Part shown: one piece after another, positions 63,201 to 64,000 of the stretch | Numbering within the stretch: the stretch's first letter is position 1 | Layout of the letters: each line of letters starts with the position of its first letter | Origin: Larus michahellis | Lineage: Eukaryota > Chordata > Aves > Charadriiformes > Laridae | NCBI RefSeq assembly: GCF_964199755.1 | Contig: NC_133896.1 | Coordinates: 92,550,215-92,614,214, forward strand | Reading direction: 5' to 3' | Length of the DNA stretch: 64,000 nt | Position numbers and translations under genes: made by a program | Notes under the pieces: model-generated | What the model saw: only the letters and a program-made list of their open reading frames with translations | Told to the model about the DNA's origin: nothing | Databases searched by the model: none

Positions 63201-64000
63201 CTAGCAACTGCTCTACACCCTTAATAACAGAAGCACAGTTCTGAAGCTTAGTGAATCCCAAGTTTCTACAAGACTTCATTTAATTTATGTATGTTGGGAT
63301 TCTGTATGCCTCCTTCTCTAGGTGAGCACCTGGGCCTTCTCAGCATTAACAAAAAGCTGGCTGCAGTCCTTGGGCCAGGTAATAGCTTAGTGGGAGGTGA
63401 GGGGGTTCTGTGAGTGGTGACGAATGTTCTGATGTAGGTTCCTAGAAAAATAAGGGATCAAATGGCAAACAAGGAATTGAGTAGCATAATTCCATTTTTG
63501 TGTAATGGAGAAATGAGGGATGGGTGGTCATGAACTGGAGCACAAGAACTGGAAGTTAGAATTGCTGTTAGAGGAAATGGTGTGCTTTTCATTGCAGTGA
63601 CTACCTTGCAGCTCCTGTGCTGGAGGTTCTCCAAGAACACTTAGAAACTGACTCAAGAATATACCTGGAAGTTAAGCAGATATTTGGGATGGGGTTACCA
63701 ACTGGACTTAAGTGTGTAGGCATTTATGTGAGCAGGAGAATTTAGCAAGCTGCAAGCCCAAGCCTGCTCTTAACTGTCAGCGCAAACACATAAACATTGG
63801 ATAAGAAAATTGTCTTGATCTGGAAAAACAGGCTTACTTTGAAAGCAATGAGAATTTTCCAGCAAATTTTGAAAGAAATGAGCTAGGCTTTTCTGAACTA
63901 TAGATCGTATTAAAATAAAAAAAAGTCCCACTCCACTTGGAAACACATTCTCAATAATTTTTCTTGAGTCTTGAGGCAAAATTAAGACAATTTTAAGTCC

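Larger units (their letters stand above)
55111..64000 (+). other. Proposed first intron, distal part
   Basis: No exon 2 of NDUFAF2 (which would begin with a VKEHVG-type block and contain NKYYY) could be recognised on the plus strand, and no other gene was seen. Two adjacent hairpins and a short tandem duplication are listed separately. Confidence 0.4.

Noticed and set aside
1..64000. CRISPR arrays, phage or bacterial defence systems
   Set aside because: No regularly spaced repeats, no bacterial gene density and no ribosome-binding sites are present. CR1 LINEs and a CpG-island split gene indicate a vertebrate nuclear genome.

Overview
This window looks like vertebrate, most likely avian, nuclear DNA. 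The clearest sign is the set of CR1-family LINE fragments: one 3' piece of about 0.8 kb, one short 3' tail, and several older, decayed reverse-transcriptase fragments. The rest is low-repeat intergenic or intronic sequence with one sharp CpG island. I see no bacterial operons, CRISPR arrays, phage genes, intact retroviral genes, rRNA or tRNA. Almost all open frames longer than 60 codons are chance ORFs.

Positions 1 to about 41 kb hold no gene I can recognise. They contain a pair of degenerate, related repeat blocks (8.6-9.0 and 10.8-11.1 kb), a CR1 3' fragment (11.45-12.28 kb), a CR1-like RT fragment at 34 kb, an ancient antisense LINE fragment at 39.3-39.6 kb, and a few simple repeats.

The functional centre is the CpG island at about 42.43-43.18 kb. 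It carries three perfect GCGCATGCGC (NRF1-type) palindromes, a CACGTGAC E-box, an ETS-type site and an 18-codon first exon (42690-42743, +) with a good Kozak context and a strong splice donor. The encoded residues fit the N terminus of NDUFAF2, a mitochondrial complex I assembly factor, by length and by the position of key residues. The remaining ~21 kb would then be its long first intron. No exon 2 and no exon of the expected divergent neighbour ERCC8 could be recognised.

The most unusual structure surrounds this promoter. A ~0.93 kb sequence occurs twice in direct orientation, once about 0.3 kb upstream of the start codon (41445-42381) and once about 2.4 kb downstream (45102-46021). The upstream copy is fused to a CR1 3' end, and the composite is bracketed by a 22-bp near-identical direct repeat. 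This resembles a target-site duplication and suggests a chimeric insertion next to the promoter. The right part of the window also holds an ancient CR1/L3-like LINE on the minus strand (53.87-55.11 kb) and two back-to-back hairpins (55.82-55.87 kb).
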